Positions 16,752 through 25,136 of a stretch of 64,000 bases of DNA are shown here, piece by piece. The stretch comes from Ruaniaceae bacterium KH17. Its GTDB lineage: Bacteria; Actinomycetota; Actinomycetes; Actinomycetales; Actinomycetaceae. Numbering within the stretch: position 1 is the first letter of the stretch; each line of letters begins with the position of its first letter. The notes beneath the pieces were generated by a model. It made no database searches and was not told the origin of the DNA. It worked only from the letters and a program-made list of their open reading frames with translations. The stretch lies in contig FZQV01000006.1 of the NCBI GenBank assembly GCA_900199505.1, positions 1-64,000 of the forward strand, written 5' to 3'. The position numbers and the translations under genes are program-made.

Positions 16752-18197
16752 ATCAGTAGCAACGACACAGCAGCGACAGCGCGAGCACCCCACACGCGGC
16801 TCGGACTCGTCGCGCTCACGGGGATCGTGCTCGGCTCCATGATCGGCGCGGGCATCTTCTCGCTCCCGCAGAACATGGCTGCCGGGCCCGCTGCCCCGGG
16901 TGCGCTCATGATCGGTTGGCTTGTGACCGGTGTCGGCATGCTTGCGCTCGCGCGCACCTTCCAATACCTCGCCCACAACGCGAAGGACCAAGAGGGCGGC
17001 CTGCACGGCTACGCGCGGGACGGCTTCGGCCCGTTCATGGGGTTCCTCTCCGCTTGGGGCTACTGGATTAGCGCCACGCTCGGGAACCTCGCGTATCTCG
17101 TGCTGGTCTTCTCGACACTCGGCCTGTTCTTCCCGGCGTTTGCGGAGGGCACCAACTGGGCGTCGATTCTTGGCAGTTCGGTGATGCTGTGGCTCTACAC
17201 GGCGCTTCTTCTGCGGGGCGTGCGCGAGGCGTCCGGTGTGAACGTGGTGGTGACGATCGCCAAAATCGTGCCGCTGGTGATCTTCCTCGTGATCGCCGTG
17301 AAGTACTTCGATCCGGCCGTGTTCACCGCCGACTTTTGGGGTACGAAAGAGGGCCTCGGCTCCACATTCGAGCAGGTCCGCGCCATGATGCTGGTGACCG
17401 TGTGGGCGTTCCTCGGCATTGAGGGTGCGAGCGTTTACGCGCGGCGAGCCAAGGAGCCGGCGCACGTTGGCAGAGCAACGGTGGGCGGATTCCTCCTGGT
17501 GCTGTGTCTTCTCATCTCCGTGAATCTGCTCTCCACCGGGATCCTGAGCCGCGCCGAACTGGCGGAGCTTCCGGATCCGGCGCTCGCGGGCATCCTCGAT
17601 GCCACGGTGGGCCGGTGGGGCGCGGTACTGATCTCGATCGGCCTGATCATCTCCGTCTCGGGCGCGCTCCTCGCGTGGATGCTGATGTGCGCCGAGATCC
17701 TGTCCTCGACCGGTAAGGCGGGCGCGTTCCCGGCCGCGTGGGGCGAGGAGCCGCGCGAAGGTGTGCCGCGCACGGCGATCCTGATCACCTCGGGGGTGCT
17801 TCAGGTGGCACTCTTTGCCGTGCATGCCATGGGGCACGGCTACTACAACATCATCCTGATGTCCGGCTCGATGATGCTGGTCCCGTATCTCTTCTCCGCT
17901 GGCTACGCGGTCACACTCGCGCTACGCGATAAGCGCGCCGGACGATCTGGGGGCGTGATCCTCGCCGTCACCATTGTCTCCACGATCTACGCGCTGTGGC
18001 TGTTGTTCGCCGGCGGGCTCGAGTACTTGCTGATGTCCTCGATCTTCTACGCGGTCGGCGTGGGCATCCACTGGTGGACGAGGCGGAAGAAGGGACTCGT
18101 TGCGTTCGCGGGCTGGGAAGCGGCGATCGCCATCACGATCGTGGTCCTCGCGGGGTGCGCCATCTGGGGTCTCGCCGCCGGCTGGCTGACCTTCTAG
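16752..18197 (+). CDS. APC-family amino-acid transporter, basic amino acid antiporter type (ArcD/LysP-like)
   Basis: About 12 hydrophobic segments. The N-terminal LVALTGIVLGSMIGAGIFSLP and the GLHGYARDGFGPFMGFLSAWGY region resemble arginine/ornithine and lysine/cadaverine antiporters. The first canonical in-frame starts (ATG 16674, GTG 16686) add an unlikely leader and lack a ribosome site; GAGGAG at 16741-16746 is ideally placed for an ATC codon at 16752, so initiation may be at ATC. The stop shares CTAG with the convergent azlD stop. No arginine deiminase genes are nearby, so the substrate is uncertain. Confidence 0.8.
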   Translation: MSSNDTAATARAPHTRLGLVALTGIVLGSMIGAGIFSLPQNMAAGPAAPGALMIGWLVTGVGMLALARTFQYLAHNAKDQEGGLHGYARDGFGPFMGFLSAWGYWISATLGNLAYLVLVFSTLGLFFPAFAEGTNWASILGSSVMLWLYTALLLRGVREASGVNVVVTIAKIVPLVIFLVIAVKYFDPAVFTADFWGTKEGLGSTFEQVRAMMLVTVWAFLGIEGASVYARRAKEPAHVGRATVGGFLLVLCLLISVNLLSTGILSRAELAELPDPALAGILDATVGRWGAVLISIGLIISVSGALLAWMLMCAEILSSTGKAGAFPAAWGEEPREGVPRTAILITSGVLQVALFAVHAMGHGYYNIILMSGSMMLVPYLFSAGYAVTLALRDKRAGRSGGVILAVTIVSTIYALWLLFAGGLEYLLMSSIFYAVGVGIHWWTRRKKGLVAFAGWEAAIAITIVVLAGCAIWGLAAGWLTF

Positions 18198-18505
18198 TTC
18201 AGCCCAAGGTACCGCCCCAGCGCCACCACTCCTGCGCCGAGCAGGACCACCACCAAGAACGGGGCGCGGAGCAGGAGCGCGACGACGGCAACCACTAAGG
18301 CGAGGATGCGGGCATCGGCTGCCACACCGCCGTCGGCCGAAAGGGTCTGCACCACCACGAGGGCAGCAAGCAGGCCCACTGTCATTGCTTCGGCCACACG
18401 GACGACGGCGGGGCGTTCCAAGATCTCGCGCGGCACCAAGTAGCCGGCGAGTTTGGTGAGGTAGGCGATCACGCTGCTGGCGATCACCCAGAGCCAGGCG
18501 ATCAT
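18194..18505 (-). CDS. azlD: AzlD-family branched-chain amino acid exporter subunit
   Basis: A small 103-residue membrane protein with four hydrophobic segments (IAYLTKLAGYLVPREILERP is typical of AzlD). It is the partner of AzlC upstream; AzlCD pairs export branched-chain amino acids. Its ATG overlaps the azlC stop as ATGA. Its TAG stop coincides with that of the convergent APC transporter inside the palindrome CTAG. Confidence 0.85.
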   Translation of the reverse strand: MIAWLWVIASSVIAYLTKLAGYLVPREILERPAVVRVAEAMTVGLLAALVVVQTLSADGGVAADARILALVVAVVALLLRAPFLVVVLLGAGVVALGRYLGLN

Positions 18506-19170
18506 GCGTTCCTCCGCAGGTATCCCCAGAGCCCCGAGACGACGGCGGCCACCAGAATTGGCGCGCCCGGCGGCAAGAGCGGGAGTGTCAGTGCGGTGAC
18601 GAGCCCGCATACCCCGGCGATCGCCCACGCCTCGCCGCTCTTGATGTGCGGCCACAACAGGCCGACATACGCGGCCACGGCGGCGCCGTCCAGCCCCCAG
18701 GCGGAGGGGTTGCCGATCGACTGCCCGATCAGCGCGCCCACGATCGTGAACGTGAGCCAGAGTAGCCACACGCCGATCCCGGCGGCCCAGAAGCCGCGCA
18801 CCCGCTCCTTCGGATCGCTCTGTGCGAGGGAGGTGGCCATGGACTCGTCGATCGTGAGTTGCGCGGTCAGGAAGGTCATGGCGCGGCTCGGCTGGAGGAC
18901 CGGGGACAGGCGCATTCCATAGAGCCCGTTGCGTACACCGACGAGGGACGCCGCTCCGGCCGCCGCCGCGAAGCCGCCGCCCGCGCCGACCACGCCCACG
19001 AAGGCGAGTTGTGAACCGCCGGTGAACATGAACGCCGAGAGGAAGACGGTTTGCCAGAACGTGAGGCCGGCGGTGACCGCCAGGGCGCCGTAGCTGATGG
19101 CGAACAGCCCGACGGCGACGGAGATTGCCACGCCCATCCGCACTGCGGGGGAAGAGATGAGGGTGCGCAC
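18502..19170 (-). CDS. azlC: AzlC-family branched-chain amino acid exporter
   Basis: A 222-residue membrane protein with the AzlC pattern FMFTGGSQLAFVGVV and VGVRNGLYGMRLSP, followed by a TIDESMA region. It works with AzlD. The start is a GTG at 19170 with a -10-like TAGCCT exactly 6 nt upstream and no ribosome site, which indicates a leaderless mRNA. Confidence 0.88.
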   Translation of the reverse strand: MRTLISSPAVRMGVAISVAVGLFAISYGALAVTAGLTFWQTVFLSAFMFTGGSQLAFVGVVGAGGGFAAAAGAASLVGVRNGLYGMRLSPVLQPSRAMTFLTAQLTIDESMATSLAQSDPKERVRGFWAAGIGVWLLWLTFTIVGALIGQSIGNPSAWGLDGAAVAAYVGLLWPHIKSGEAWAIAGVCGLVTALTLPLLPPGAPILVAAVVSGLWGYLRRNA

Positions 19171-19227
19171 GGTCCGAGGCTACCTGTCCTCGCGGGCGAG
19201 GGCGTGCCGTCTTCCACGTAGCGGGCG

Positions 19228-19283
19228 GTGTGGTTGCACTGCGGGAGTCCCAGGCCCGCGAGACGCCAGTGCAGCAACCACAC
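19228..19283. repeat. Family E nested inverted repeat, copy 1
   Basis: The outer arms GTGTGGTTGC and GCAACCACAC enclose an inner GCGGG/CCCGC hairpin. A related structure with GTGGTTGC...GCAACCAC arms occurs at 32734-32793. It lies between divergent azlC and the diacylglycerol-kinase-like gene. Confidence 0.65.
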
Positions 19284-19376
19284 GGCCGCGGAGTGGCTCG
19301 GGCCGTGGCGCGAGGAATCGCCGCGGCGCGACTAAGCTCAGGGGTGGCACCAGCCGGTGCCTGTGAGAGGAGTCAG

Positions 19377-20240
19377 ATGCGGCGCTTGCTGCTGGTGGTG
19401 AACCCCGTTGCCGGAGGTGGGCGTGCCCGTGAGATCGCGGATTCGGTGCGCCGGGTCCTCACCGAGGAGGGCTACGACGTCGAGATGACGTTCACCACCT
19501 CTGCTGAGCACGCCACCACGCTTCTCGCCGAGTGTTACCCGGGCCAGCGCGTCGCCGTGCTCGCGGGCGACGGCGTCCTGGCCCGCGCGCTCCAAGGCGC
19601 CTACCAATCGGGAGCCGTGGTGGCACCGCTCGGAGGCGGCCGCGGCAATGACCTGGTCCGTGCGCTCGGCGTCAACCTCGATCCGCTCCAGGCCGCCCGC
19701 GAGTTGGCGGGGGCAACCGAGCACAGTATCGATCTCGGGCGGTGCAATGGCCGGATCTTCTTTGGCGTGGCGACCGTGGGTATCGCCTCGCTCGCGAACC
19801 AAGTGGCGAACGAGACCAAGTTCCTGCGTGGCACGGCGGTCTATGTGTGGGGCGTACTACGCGCACTCATAAGCTATTCGCCGCAGCGCTTCACAATCGA
19901 GGTGGACGGTAAGAAGCATGCGCAGAAGGCCTGGAATATCTCGGTCGGCAACGCGACGTCGATCGGTGGCGGGATGCAGATTTGCCCCAACGCGAAGCTG
20001 GACGACGGCGTCTTCGATCTCAACATCATCGACGACGCCCCCCGCCGGCTTGTGGTGCCGATCCTCACCAAGATCTTCGACGGCAAGCACATCACGATGA
20101 AGGAAGTGACCGAGCAGCGCGGCGAGACCATCACGATCGCCAACACCGAGCCGCTGGCCATCATGGCCGACGGCGAGTTCCTCGATTCGCTCCCGGCCAC
20201 CTTCACCGTGGAGCGGCAGGCCGTCCGCGTGCTCGTCTAG
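19377..20240 (+). CDS. Diacylglycerol-kinase-family lipid kinase
   Basis: A DagK/YegS-type enzyme that phosphorylates diacylglycerol or a related lipid at the membrane face. It has 287 residues from the ATG at 19377, preceded by GAGAGGAG. The nucleotide-binding motif is LAGDGVL (usually GGDGT) and the second is APLGGGRGNDLVRALG (usually PLGTGNDFAR); both deviate from consensus but the GDG and GND cores remain. The second domain has SVGNATSIGGGMQICPNA and the end PLAIMADGEF, as expected. Upstream frame extension is not needed. Confidence 0.87.
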   Translation: MRRLLLVVNPVAGGGRAREIADSVRRVLTEEGYDVEMTFTTSAEHATTLLAECYPGQRVAVLAGDGVLARALQGAYQSGAVVAPLGGGRGNDLVRALGVNLDPLQAARELAGATEHSIDLGRCNGRIFFGVATVGIASLANQVANETKFLRGTAVYVWGVLRALISYSPQRFTIEVDGKKHAQKAWNISVGNATSIGGGMQICPNAKLDDGVFDLNIIDDAPRRLVVPILTKIFDGKHITMKEVTEQRGETITIANTEPLAIMADGEFLDSLPATFTVERQAVRVLV

Positions 20241-20251
20241 GGAGAGACTCC

Positions 20252-21409
20252 CTAGATCCGTCGGAGCGTGAGCAGGACCGCGAGCGTCACCAGATAAACC
20301 GGCACAATCAGCGTGGCGAGATGGAGTTCCATCTGCCCCGCCAGCACACCCAGAAGCAGCGGGCTGAGACCCGTCGATGTGCCGATCGCGAGCACCGTGA
20401 GTTGCGAACCGCGCTCGGTGTTTCCTGGGAAGGCGGCCAGGATCCGTGTGGCGAGGATTGGGTAAACGATCGAGAGTCCGAGCCCGTTGACGAAGAGCCC
20501 AAGGACCGCGACCGGATACACGGGTGAAGCGAAGAACGTGATGAATCCGGCGAGCGCCACCGCGATCGCGGACATGGCGGCGGCGTACGGGGTGAGCCGA
20601 CTAATCACGCCGCGCCCGAAGAGCCGCCCGATCGCGATACCGCTGATCAGCGCGCCCATGGTGATCACGGCAACCGAATCGTCCACGGCGAACCGTTCGG
20701 ATGTGACGCTCGCGGACCAGAACACCAGCGCGAATTCCGAACTCACCACGAGGATTGCGCCGACGAACGGCACGAGCCAGGCTCCGGTCCCATGCGTGGC
20801 AGCCAGGGGAGCGGGAGCCGGCCGATCGTCGTCGGGCTGGTGGCGGAGAGTGGAAATGAGCAGGACGAGGCCCGCGGCGAGAATCGGCGCGAGGAAACCG
20901 AACCGCCACGTGATTCCGAGGCCGAGCACCGCCCCCACGAGTAGCGCGGGAGCGATCGCCGAGAACGAAGCGGCCGAGTTCGCCTCAGACATCGCGATGT
21001 CCGTGCGCGTGCCGTACAGCTGCGAGAGCCGCCCCGGCACCACCTGCAGCATGCACGCCGTGCCAAGTCCGAGTACCAGCGCACCCACCAGGGTCGCCGG
21101 TCGCGACGGGAGCCAGAACAACGCCGCGCCCGCGATGAGCAGGGCGAGGCTGACGATCAGAAGCCGGGTGTGGCCCAGCCTGCGGGCGAGTGGGGCGCCC
21201 ACGAGCCCGACGGCGATCGTGGAGAGCGAGTAGACGGTCGGGTAGAGCGCCACGGAGGCGTAGTCAACGCCGAGATCGGTCTGGAGGGGCAGAAGCACCG
21301 CGCCGAGGCCGTTGACCACGAACGAGCCGATTCCCATCACGGCGTAGAGCCGCCAGGTTTCGGCGCCGCGCGGCGCGAGGGAGGTCTGCGTGGAGGGGGC
21401 GCTGGTCAC
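20252..21409 (-). CDS. MFS transporter
   Basis: About 385 residues with roughly 12 hydrophobic segments. The N-terminal half ends its second helix with APLARRLGHTRLL, the MFS motif A position, and there is a conserved charged loop after helix 6 (RHQPDDDRPAP). Substrate unknown; the family is closest in feel to drug/metabolite exporters. I place the start at the GTG at 21409 because residues before it look random; the exact start is uncertain. Confidence 0.78.
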   Translation of the reverse strand: MTSAPSTQTSLAPRGAETWRLYAVMGIGSFVVNGLGAVLLPLQTDLGVDYASVALYPTVYSLSTIAVGLVGAPLARRLGHTRLLIVSLALLIAGAALFWLPSRPATLVGALVLGLGTACMLQVVPGRLSQLYGTRTDIAMSEANSAASFSAIAPALLVGAVLGLGITWRFGFLAPILAAGLVLLISTLRHQPDDDRPAPAPLAATHGTGAWLVPFVGAILVVSSEFALVFWSASVTSERFAVDDSVAVITMGALISGIAIGRLFGRGVISRLTPYAAAMSAIAVALAGFITFFASPVYPVAVLGLFVNGLGLSIVYPILATRILAAFPGNTERGSQLTVLAIGTSTGLSPLLLGVLAGQMELHLATLIVPVYLVTLAVLLTLRRI

Positions 21410-21630
21410 ATCTCCAATGATGGCCCTTGCTGACGCGGGAGAGCAGTCGTGTCGGGCATCCGCACGGGAGGTCTTCATCACCCTGCGCGCGGGCGTCCCA
21501 CACCAGCGCCCCGCCCCTTCCCTCGAACGTGTGCCACTGATCCCTGAGCATTCAGACCGGTCCAGATGTGGGATCAGCAGCACAAGTCTGGGGGAAAGGG
21601 GGAGAATGGCTGCGAAGAAAGGCGGCATTC

Positions 21631-22428
21631 ATGGTAAACATCGCATTCACGATCGCGGGCTCCGAGGCGTCCGGCGGGGCCGGCGCACAGACGGACCTGA
21701 AGACCTTTCACGAGCTCGGCACCTTCGGGGTCGCCGCGCTCACCTGCATCGTCTCCTTTGACCCCAAGAACGACTGGGGGCACCGCTTCGTCCCCGTGGA
21801 CCCGCAGGTGATCCGCGATCAGATCGAGGCCGCCACCGCCGTGCACGACATCGACACCGTGAAGATCGGCATGCTCGGCACGCCGACGACGATCGCGGCC
21901 GTCGCGGACGAGCTCGCCTCCCGCTCGTGGCGGCACATCGTGCTGGACCCGGTGCTGATCTGCAAGGGCCAGGAGCCCGGCGCGGCGCTGGACACGGACA
22001 ACGCACTCAAGGCGCAGATTCTGCCGCTGGCAACGGTGGTGACGCCGAACGTGTTCGAGGCCGGCGCCCTCTCGGGCATCGAGATCGAGACGCTCGATGA
22101 CCTGAAAGCCGCAGCGAAGGCGATTCACAAGCTCGGCGTTCCCTACGTAGTGGCGAAGGGCGGCGCCGTGCTGCCCGGCGATGACGCGGTTGATGTGTTG
22201 TACGACGGCGAGACGTTCACCGAGTTCCGGGCCCCCAAAGTGGGCGAGCGCTACGTTTCAGGGGCGGGCTGCACGCTGGCTGCCGCGATCACGGCGGAGC
22301 TCGCCAAAGGTGCCAGCGTGGTGGATGCGGTGCGTGTTGCGAAGGAGTTCGTGACGCATGCGATCACGAACCGGATCACCCCACACACCCCGTTCGACGA
22401 GGTCTACCAGGGCGGCTTCGGCGGCTGA
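21631..22428 (+). CDS. pdxK: Pyridoxine/pyridoxal kinase, ThiD-like
   Basis: A ribokinase-fold enzyme making pyridoxal 5-phosphate from B6 vitamers. The N-terminus IAFTIAGSEASGGAGAQTDLK is the ThiD/PdxK signature; SFDPKNDWGHRFVPV matches the Gram-positive PdxK type (B. subtilis PdxK has a similar NxWxH segment) rather than a strict hydroxymethylpyrimidine kinase. The catalytic Asp/anion hole region is SGAGCTLAAAI, with GAGC replacing the usual GTGC. The start at 21631 is chosen because homology begins there; an upstream ATG adds 21 residues. Confidence 0.83.
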   Translation: MVNIAFTIAGSEASGGAGAQTDLKTFHELGTFGVAALTCIVSFDPKNDWGHRFVPVDPQVIRDQIEAATAVHDIDTVKIGMLGTPTTIAAVADELASRSWRHIVLDPVLICKGQEPGAALDTDNALKAQILPLATVVTPNVFEAGALSGIEIETLDDLKAAAKAIHKLGVPYVVAKGGAVLPGDDAVDVLYDGETFTEFRAPKVGERYVSGAGCTLAAAITAELAKGASVVDAVRVAKEFVTHAITNRITPHTPFDEVYQGGFGG

Positions 22429-22485
22429 GCGCCGCCCTCCACGCGGAATGACGAAGGTCAGGGCGTGCAGGGTAAGAGTTGAGCG

Positions 22486-23433
22486 CTACATTCCCGCGGC
22501 GTCGAAAGCTGCGATCGCCTTCTCGCGGCCCACGTCCGCGATCGTTGCCGCGCGGTGGAAGTCGTAGGTTGACGCGGTGTCGTGGGGGATCGAGATCAGC
22601 ACGTCCGCGGGGTTCGCGGCCATGCGGTATCGCTCGATGGTTCCCTCCATGACGTCGAGCGACCCCGAGATCACGTCGGCCAGCTTGAAGTGATCGGGCA
22701 ACTCGTCGAACTTAGGTGTGGAATCGCCGTCGGGAAGATCGGCGATGCTGGGCTTGTCCTTGCGCGGGAGCCGTGCCGCGAGGTTCTTTACGAGATCGCT
22801 TTCGACGAGCTCTGCGGCCGAGCGCCAGAACCTCTCGGCCCAATCCGGCCGCTCCTCCGCGTCCGCGGCCGTGACCGTGCGAATCGCTGAAGGCTTACCG
22901 CGGAGCGTCACGGCGACCGTGGCCTCGGCGGACACAGGCGCGAGGGGTTCGAGCGGCACGGGGTTCATGACACCGCCGTCCGCGAGAATGTGACCGTTCA
23001 GATTCACCGGCGTGATCACGCTCGGGATCGCGATCGAGGCGCGAATGGCCATCGCGAGTGGGCCCTGCTGGAACCACACCTCGCGCTTCGCGGTGAGGTC
23101 CGTCGCCACGGCCGTGTAGGGGATTGCGAGGTCCTCGATCAGGACGTTGCCCAGGATGTCCGCCACTTCGCCGACGACGCGATCCGCCTTGATCACGCCC
23201 GGCCCCAACAGCGTGGGGTCCAGTAGGCGGAGCACCGCGGACTGCGTGAGCGCGTTCGCCCAGTCGCGGAACTCGGGGAGCTTGCCGGCCGCGTAGACGC
23301 CACCCACGAGCGCGCCCATCGACGCGCCCGCGACCGCCACGATCTCGTGGCCGCGTGCCTCGAGTTCCTCGATGATGCCGATGTGTGCATACCCCCGCGC
23401 GCCGCCGGAGCCGAGTGACAGTGCAATCTTCAT
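22486..23433 (-). CDS. Patatin-like phospholipase
   Basis: A serine lipid hydrolase with a Ser-Asp dyad. The oxyanion loop is GSGGARGYAH, the nucleophile GASMGALVGG (GXSXG) and the catalytic Asp ADGGVMNPVP. It has 315 residues from the ATG at 23433 and no signal peptide. A -10-like GATACT lies 6 nt before the ATG, suggesting a leaderless mRNA. It is similar to RssA-type proteins. Its natural substrate is unknown. Confidence 0.9.
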   Translation of the reverse strand: MKIALSLGSGGARGYAHIGIIEELEARGHEIVAVAGASMGALVGGVYAAGKLPEFRDWANALTQSAVLRLLDPTLLGPGVIKADRVVGEVADILGNVLIEDLAIPYTAVATDLTAKREVWFQQGPLAMAIRASIAIPSVITPVNLNGHILADGGVMNPVPLEPLAPVSAEATVAVTLRGKPSAIRTVTAADAEERPDWAERFWRSAAELVESDLVKNLAARLPRKDKPSIADLPDGDSTPKFDELPDHFKLADVISGSLDVMEGTIERYRMAANPADVLISIPHDTASTYDFHRAATIADVGREKAIAAFDAAGM

Positions 23434-23510
23434 GGCTTCAGTATCCCAGGCCCACGTTTCCGTGCCGCGCACGCCGCTACGTCACCTCCCCGCGCGCGGC
23501 CCGCGTGCCT

Positions 23511-23591
23511 TTTGCCACTCAGCTGAGTGGCAAACGACCGCTTTGGCGTCCCGATCTGGCCTTTTGGCACTCACGTGAGTGCCAAAAGGCC
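23511..23591. repeat. Family A paired palindrome, copy 3
   Basis: Cores CACTCAGCTGAGTG (23516-23529) and CACTCACGTGAGTG (23568-23581), again 52 bp apart. The second is part of a perfect 34-bp palindrome at 23558-23591 with GGCCTTTTGG arms. It lies in the 494-bp gap between the patatin and methyltransferase genes. Confidence 0.88.
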
Positions 23592-23757
23592 GGTAGGGGA
23601 ATCTGTCGGGGCTAAAGCTGCTCACGTGAGATGGGTGACGCTGGGTGATGGGAGTGCGTGGGACGCGTGGCGTGGACGGGTTTGGACGGGGAAGCTCTTC
23701 TAGGTATATCGTTCATTTCGCTACATCGGCATTGCGAAATTGCGAAGGGAGGGCGCC

Positions 23758-23823
23758 GTGTTCCTGGTCCCGCCCGGGGTCGGCGAAGGCGGGTACGTGG
23801 GCCAGCAGCTGCTCGCTGGTTGA
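23758..23823 (+). pseudogene. Possible gene remnant cut by a family C repeat
   Basis: GAAGGGAGGG is followed by a GTG at 23758 and 21 sense codons (VFLVPPGVGEGGYVGQQLLAG) before a TGA at 23821-23823. That stop is supplied by GGTTGA, the first bases of a family C repeat. Upstream, a TATATC-containing AT-rich stretch (23704-23720) looks promoter-like. It may be the 5' end of a gene whose body was lost; it could equally be chance. Confidence 0.3.
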
Positions 23824-23920
23824 AAGCCCAAAGGGCTGGAGTCGAAACCATAGCGAGAGCTGATTTCGTCTTCGCTCAATCCAAGGGTTTCGACTTCGGC
23901 CGATGGCCTCCGCTCAACCA
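23817..23920. repeat. Family C inverted repeat, long copy
   Basis: The left arm TGGTTGAAAGCCC...GTCGAAACCA (23817-23850) and right arm GGTTTCGACTTCGG...GCTCAACCA (23886-23920) are inverted copies separated by about 35 bp. It lies 7 bp from the stop codon of the methyltransferase gene. The GGTTGAGCGAAGCGAGTCGAAACC type is a common dispersed element in actinomycetes. Confidence 0.8.
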
Positions 23921-23927
23921 ACGATGC

Positions 23928-24986
23928 TCAGCCGACGGCGCTCGCGGCGCGGGCGGCCGCGTCCACCTTCTCGCTCGGCCCGGCCACGAAGATGTACTCG
24001 GTGTTGCGCAGGTGCGACACCCTCCCCACCTTCTCCCCGGCCGGATTGAACACGCCGATCTGCGCGCCTACGTACCGCTTGTAGTCGAACTCGAGCATCC
24101 GGACATCCTCGTGCCCGGCGTCGTGCAGTGTGTGCAGCATCTCCTCGGCGGTTATCCAGGATTCGTCGTTGTAGGAGACGATCAGGACCTCGGCGCGTGC
24201 CCGCTCGATCACGCTCTTCATCGCCAGCGGCATCTCCCGCTTCTTGTTGAACACGCTCTTGGTCTCGTCATCGCGCGCGTCCACGCGCTTGCAGGCGATG
24301 CCGTAATGCTCGGGTGCGTCCCAGCGCACCAGAGTCTCCCACACGTGGTAGTTCGTGAAGTAGCGGTGCTGGTTGTACGGCGGGTCGAGGTACATCAGGT
24401 CCACGGGCGGTAGCTCGTCGACCGTCTCCATCGCGTTGCCGAGCACCGTGGCGCCGGGTCCCGGAATCAGTTCGGGGCGGCGCAGTTCGAGGTCCTTGTG
24501 CGCGCGCGGCGCCCAGTCCTTGAGGTACGCCATCTGGAGCCCGGTGGTGGAGTCCACCCGATCGGCGGCCTCCATCAGCGAGGTCAGCAGGATCGGGTAG
24601 AGCGCCGATCCCGCGTATTCTGCCTCGATGGCGTCCCGGATCGCGTCCACGCGCGCGCCGTTCTTTGGCTGGAAGTAGCGCGATTGAACGCAGAACGTCT
24701 CGGTGAAGTACCCCGCCTTCCCGGGCAGAGCGTTGAGGCCGGCGAGAGCGTGATTGAGGTGCTCGCCGTCGACGGCGTTCGCATCGGTCGCGATGTAGCA
24801 GTCACTGAGGATGGCCGAGTAGGTGGCGAGATCGGTGGCGGTGACGTACATACCGCGGCGCTTGAGCTCTTGGGCCACGCGGGTGGTGCCGGTGAAGAGG
24901 TCCACGGCGGTTGCGGCCCCGGTGGCGGTGGCGATATTTCCGAGTACGGGCACGAGTGTGCGCTTCGAGCCGAGGTACTTGATCAC
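23928..24986 (-). CDS. Orphan D12-class N6-adenine DNA methyltransferase
   Basis: Transfers a methyl group from S-adenosylmethionine to adenine in DNA. It has 352 residues. The N-terminal MIKYLGSKRTLVP is the start typical of D12/Dam-type enzymes, the SAM-binding motif is DLFTGTTRVAQELKRRG, and the catalytic motif is YLDPPYNQHRYF (DPPY). No restriction endonuclease is adjacent, so it may be a solitary methylase with an epigenetic or anti-restriction role. The GTG start at 24986 has a TAGGCT -10 box 6 nt upstream (leaderless). Confidence 0.88.
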   Translation of the reverse strand: MIKYLGSKRTLVPVLGNIATATGAATAVDLFTGTTRVAQELKRRGMYVTATDLATYSAILSDCYIATDANAVDGEHLNHALAGLNALPGKAGYFTETFCVQSRYFQPKNGARVDAIRDAIEAEYAGSALYPILLTSLMEAADRVDSTTGLQMAYLKDWAPRAHKDLELRRPELIPGPGATVLGNAMETVDELPPVDLMYLDPPYNQHRYFTNYHVWETLVRWDAPEHYGIACKRVDARDDETKSVFNKKREMPLAMKSVIERARAEVLIVSYNDESWITAEEMLHTLHDAGHEDVRMLEFDYKRYVGAQIGVFNPAGEKVGRVSHLRNTEYIFVAGPSEKVDAAARAASAVG

Positions 24987-25036
24987 CGCCCCAGCCTAAT
25001 TCGTACGCGCCGCGAATCCCGCCCACCGTGTCACAT

Positions 25037-25068
25037 CTGATACGTCTCACGGCCGTGGGACGTACCAG
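25037..25068. repeat. Family G palindrome, copy 1
   Basis: CTGATACGTCTCAC and GTGGGACGTACCAG flank a GGCC centre, forming a near-perfect 32-bp palindrome. A relative sharing the TGGTACGT...ACGTACCA arms is at 32665-32696. It is in the 150-bp gap between the methyltransferase promoter and the response regulator gene. Confidence 0.65.
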
Positions 25069-25136
25069 CTCACGCACCGCTCGGGATGGCGACGTGATTC
25101 GAGAGGCGGTCCTACTGTGATGGACACGAAGAGCTT

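Noticed and set aside
16629-17837. N-terminal extension of the UvrA-like frame to 1188 residues
   Set aside because: The extension is antisense to the clearly coding APC transporter gene; homology and the GAGGAGG ribosome site place the start at 16628.
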